Positions 6,087-7,920 of a DNA stretch of 7,920 bases are shown piece by piece. The DNA comes from an uncultured Fimbriimonadales bacterium. Lineage in GTDB: Bacteria; Armatimonadota; Fimbriimonadia; Fimbriimonadales; GBS-DC. Position 1 is the first letter of the stretch. Each line of letters begins with the position of its first letter. The notes under the pieces were generated by a model, which had not been told where the DNA came from, searched no databases, and saw nothing but the letters and a program-made list of their open reading frames with translations. The translations under genes and the position numbers were made by a program. The stretch is from the NCBI GenBank assembly GCA_937934465.1, contig CALGZO010000294.1, positions 1-7,920 of the forward strand, given 5' to 3'.

Positions 6087-6679
6087 CGGTTCGGCTCGTC
6101 GCCCTCGCTGTAGGTCATCACTTCGGGGTCGTCCTTGAGCGCTTGATGCACGACGCGCCGCTCGTGCGGCGGCATGGGGGGCAGCACCGCTTCCTCGCCG
6201 CGCTGTTTGACCTCGTTCGCAATGGCGATGACCTGATTGCGCAGGCGTTCCGTGCGTCGGCGTCGCCAGCCCGCGCCGTCCAGCACCACGCGCACCTGCG
6301 GATCAATCACGCGCGGCACGATATTGTTCAGCAGGAACTGCAACCGATCCAGCACCTCGCCGTTCTTGCCCACCAGGACACTCGCGTCGCGTCCCACCAG
6401 CTCCACTTCCACATAGCGCCCGTGCGAGTGGCGCAGCACCGCCTGCACTTGAAGCCGCAGGCGACGCACAAAGTGGTCTACATAGTCGGCTGTCTTCCGC
6501 GCGACCTGCGGGGTCACTACATACGGCTGCTCCTCGCCAATCAGCGTGGCGCGCACGCGCGGGGGGTTCTCCTCCAGCACTTCAAACTCCACCTGCGCGT
6601 TGCGACTGACGCCCAACATGCCTAACGCGCGGTTCTTCGCCTCTTCAAGGGTGTTGCCTGTTGCTTCCACAGATGTCAT
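6059..6679 (-). CDS. khpB: RNA-binding protein KhpB (Jag/EloR)
   Basis: KhpB (Jag/EloR) is a cytosolic RNA-binding protein that in Gram-positive bacteria acts with KhpA in control of cell elongation and division. The 206-residue product has the full three-part layout. A Jag_N domain (1-48) starts MTSVEATGNTLEEAKNRAL. A KH domain has its RNA-binding GxxG loop as GKNG (104-107) within the stretch ASVLVGKNGEVLDRL. An R3H domain carries the R-x3-H signature ERRVVH (Arg174, His178). AAGGAGG (6685-6691) lies 5 nt before the start codon and directly after the yidC stop, with only 13 bp between the genes, so both are surely cotranscribed. This matches the widespread yidC-jag pair. The commonly following mnmE is absent: purC faces it and overlaps its last 28 bp, so no dedicated terminator fits between them. 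Confidence 0.95.
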   Translation of the reverse strand: MTSVEATGNTLEEAKNRALGMLGVSRNAQVEFEVLEENPPRVRATLIGEEQPYVVTPQVARKTADYVDHFVRRLRLQVQAVLRHSHGRYVEVELVGRDASVLVGKNGEVLDRLQFLLNNIVPRVIDPQVRVVLDGAGWRRRRTERLRNQVIAIANEVKQRGEEAVLPPMPPHERRVVHQALKDDPEVMTYSEGDEPNRYVVISPRS

Positions 6680-6692
6680 TATGCCCTCCTTC

Positions 6693-7871
6693 TCATTTGC
6701 GCTTCGAGCGTTTCTTCGGCGGCTGATAGCCCGTCGGCTTGGGCTTCTCCGCCGAGCCGTTGCGCTGTTCCTGCGAGTCGGAGCCGTCCACTGGAGTCAG
6801 CTCAGGCGCAGGCGTGCGCATGTAAAGTTTGTAATGCGCTGTGTAGAACACATTCGTCAGCAGCCAGTAGAGAATGAACGCCGCCGGGAAGCGAAACTGC
6901 CACGAGAACACCAACAGCATCAGCGTCGTGAAGACCGCCATCGTCTTCTGCATCTGCGCTTGCGAGGGGTCAGTGATGGTCAGGCGGCTCGTGAGGTACA
7001 TGCTGGCGGCGTAGAGCAGTACCAGCGGCGCATCGAACTGCCCCAAATGCGCGCCCACCAATCCCGGAAAGCGCGCCGCCATGTCGGGGTTAATCCACAG
7101 AAAATGCCCCGCACGGAACTGTACCTGATAAATCAGAAATGCATTATACACCAAAATCAGGAACGGTATGGGCAGCAGCGCGTACAGACAGCCGCCCATG
7201 GGGTTCACGCCGTACTTTTTGTAGAGCGCCATCTGCCGTTGCATCAGCTCCTGCCCTGTGTATTTCTGTTGCAGCTCTTGCAGTTTCGGCTGCAGTTGCA
7301 ACATTTTGCGCATGCTGGCGAACTGGCGGTTCACAAGGGGCACTTGGATGAGGCGTATCACAGCGGCGATGAAGAAGATGCCCAGTATGAACCGTCCGTC
7401 GCCCGCGAAGTTGAATAACCGCATCACGGCGTCCAGCACGCGATAGCTCGGCAGCTGCCCCATTTCCTCGTCGATTTTGCGCGACACCTGCTCCAGCAGG
7501 GGCAGCCCCTGCTCTTTGTAGACCTGCGTGTTGGGGTAGAGCTCTTCCAGTTGGCGCAGGCGGTTGTACGCTTCGCGAGCGTCTTGTTTATCCTCGTAGT
7601 AGATTTTTGCTTCGAGCAGGATGCCCAACGCGCCGAACTCCGCCCCGCGATAGCGCGTGGCTAACTCCTGCGCGCGGCGCGACGCCTCCACATAATCTTT
7701 CTCCGCACGCAGCTGCTCAATCTCAGCGACTATCTGTTCGGGCTGCTTGTCGGACACGGGCGGGCGGGAGAAGTAGCTCCAGCCCATAATCACCAGCAGC
7801 CAGATAATCATCGAGACCACTAAAGTCTGCGTGAACAGTTTCCTCTGGTCAATAGGATCAGGTTGTGCCAT
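6693..7871 (-). CDS. yidC: Membrane protein insertase YidC with TPR-like N-terminal domain
   Basis: YidC inserts and folds inner-membrane proteins, alone or with SecYEG. The 392-residue product has a first membrane helix (about 14-34), then about 100 residues outside the membrane, then the conserved insertase core (about 145-352). The core shows the groove arginine (Arg173 in VIRLIQVPL), the cytosolic helical hairpin (RQFASMRKMLQLQPKLQEL), YGVNPMGGCL (220-229), TDPSQAQMQKTM (300-311) and later membrane helices. The basic tail, ending KKRSKRK, may contact ribosomes. The outer region (about 45-135) is not the beta-sandwich of proteobacterial YidC. It looks like TPR-type helices, for example ALGILLEAKIYYEDKQDARE (81-100) followed by a YPN turn. 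The start at 7871 is chosen because AGGTGAGG lies 8 nt upstream; an in-frame ATG at 7907 would begin inside the palindrome. khpB follows 13 bp downstream. Whether rnpA lies upstream is beyond the window. Confidence 0.96.
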   Translation of the reverse strand: MAQPDPIDQRKLFTQTLVVSMIIWLLVIMGWSYFSRPPVSDKQPEQIVAEIEQLRAEKDYVEASRRAQELATRYRGAEFGALGILLEAKIYYEDKQDAREAYNRLRQLEELYPNTQVYKEQGLPLLEQVSRKIDEEMGQLPSYRVLDAVMRLFNFAGDGRFILGIFFIAAVIRLIQVPLVNRQFASMRKMLQLQPKLQELQQKYTGQELMQRQMALYKKYGVNPMGGCLYALLPIPFLILVYNAFLIYQVQFRAGHFLWINPDMAARFPGLVGAHLGQFDAPLVLLYAASMYLTSRLTITDPSQAQMQKTMAVFTTLMLLVFSWQFRFPAAFILYWLLTNVFYTAHYKLYMRTPAPELTPVDGSDSQEQRNGSAEKPKPTGYQPPKKRSKRK

Positions 7872-7894
7872 GATAATTGCCTCACCTAACTTCC

Positions 7895-7918
7895 GTAGCA
7901 CGGACATTCTTGTCCGTG
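7895..7918 (+). repeat. REP-like palindrome, copy C (upstream of yidC)
   Basis: The plus strand reads GTAG (7895-7898), CACGGACA, loop TTCT (7907-7910), TGTCCGTG. It is the same 26-base unit (7894-7919) found inverted at 1137-1162. It lies 23 bp upstream of the yidC start codon, so it sits in or next to the yidC leader or promoter and could fold in the yidC mRNA leader. The element may continue past the window edge. Confidence 0.6.
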
Positions 7919-7920
7919 CG

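Noticed and set aside
5339..6625. Long plus-strand open frame of 428 codons across purC and khpB.
   Set aside because: It is an Arg/Ala/His-rich shadow produced by high GC. The same bases encode complete, recognisable purC and khpB in other frames.
6546..7418. Plus-strand open frame of 290 codons opposite khpB and yidC.
   Set aside because: It is antisense to conserved yidC and khpB, has no family resemblance and is dominated by His/Arg/Gln as in other shadow frames.

Overview
This GC-rich, gene-dense bacterial window holds eight protein-coding genes and several intergenic hairpins. I see no tRNA, rRNA, CRISPR array, transposase gene or phage gene. Five genes are conserved housekeeping genes: ndk, radA, purC, khpB/jag and yidC. 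The other three are a chemoreceptor-type signalling protein cut by the left edge, a beta-helix protein, and a secreted LTxxQ (Spy/CpxP-like) protein rich in Gly and Arg. This mix, a YidC with a TPR-like outer domain and the repeated palindromes suggest a non-model phylum, possibly Armatimonadota (Fimbriimonadales-like). That placement is an impression from the sequence and was not tested.

Layout from left to right: the 3' part of a methyl-accepting chemotaxis protein (+) ends at 1019 and faces ndk (-, 1168-1587). Three hairpins lie between them. A short divergent region with an exact TATAAT on the minus strand separates ndk from a beta-helix protein (+). The beta-helix gene is followed after 2 bp by radA (+), so the two are probably one transcript. 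A two-part hairpin at 4221-4255 ends radA and the opposing LTxxQ gene (-). purC (+) diverges from that gene and runs 28 bp into the end of khpB (-), which lies directly downstream of yidC (-). The yidC-khpB pair is the remnant of the widespread rpmH-rnpA-yidC-jag order. The window closes upstream of yidC with a palindrome that is an inverted copy of one found 6.7 kb away beside ndk.

The genes do not form one pathway. ndk and purC belong to nucleotide metabolism, radA to recombinational repair, yidC and khpB to membrane-protein insertion and RNA-linked envelope control, and the LTxxQ protein to the envelope. The most interesting signals are a family of GTAG-headed palindromes built like REP elements, the TPR-like domain in YidC, the internal duplication in the LTxxQ protein, and a beta-helix protein without a signal peptide that is tightly coupled to radA. 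No complete new defence or biosynthetic system is visible.
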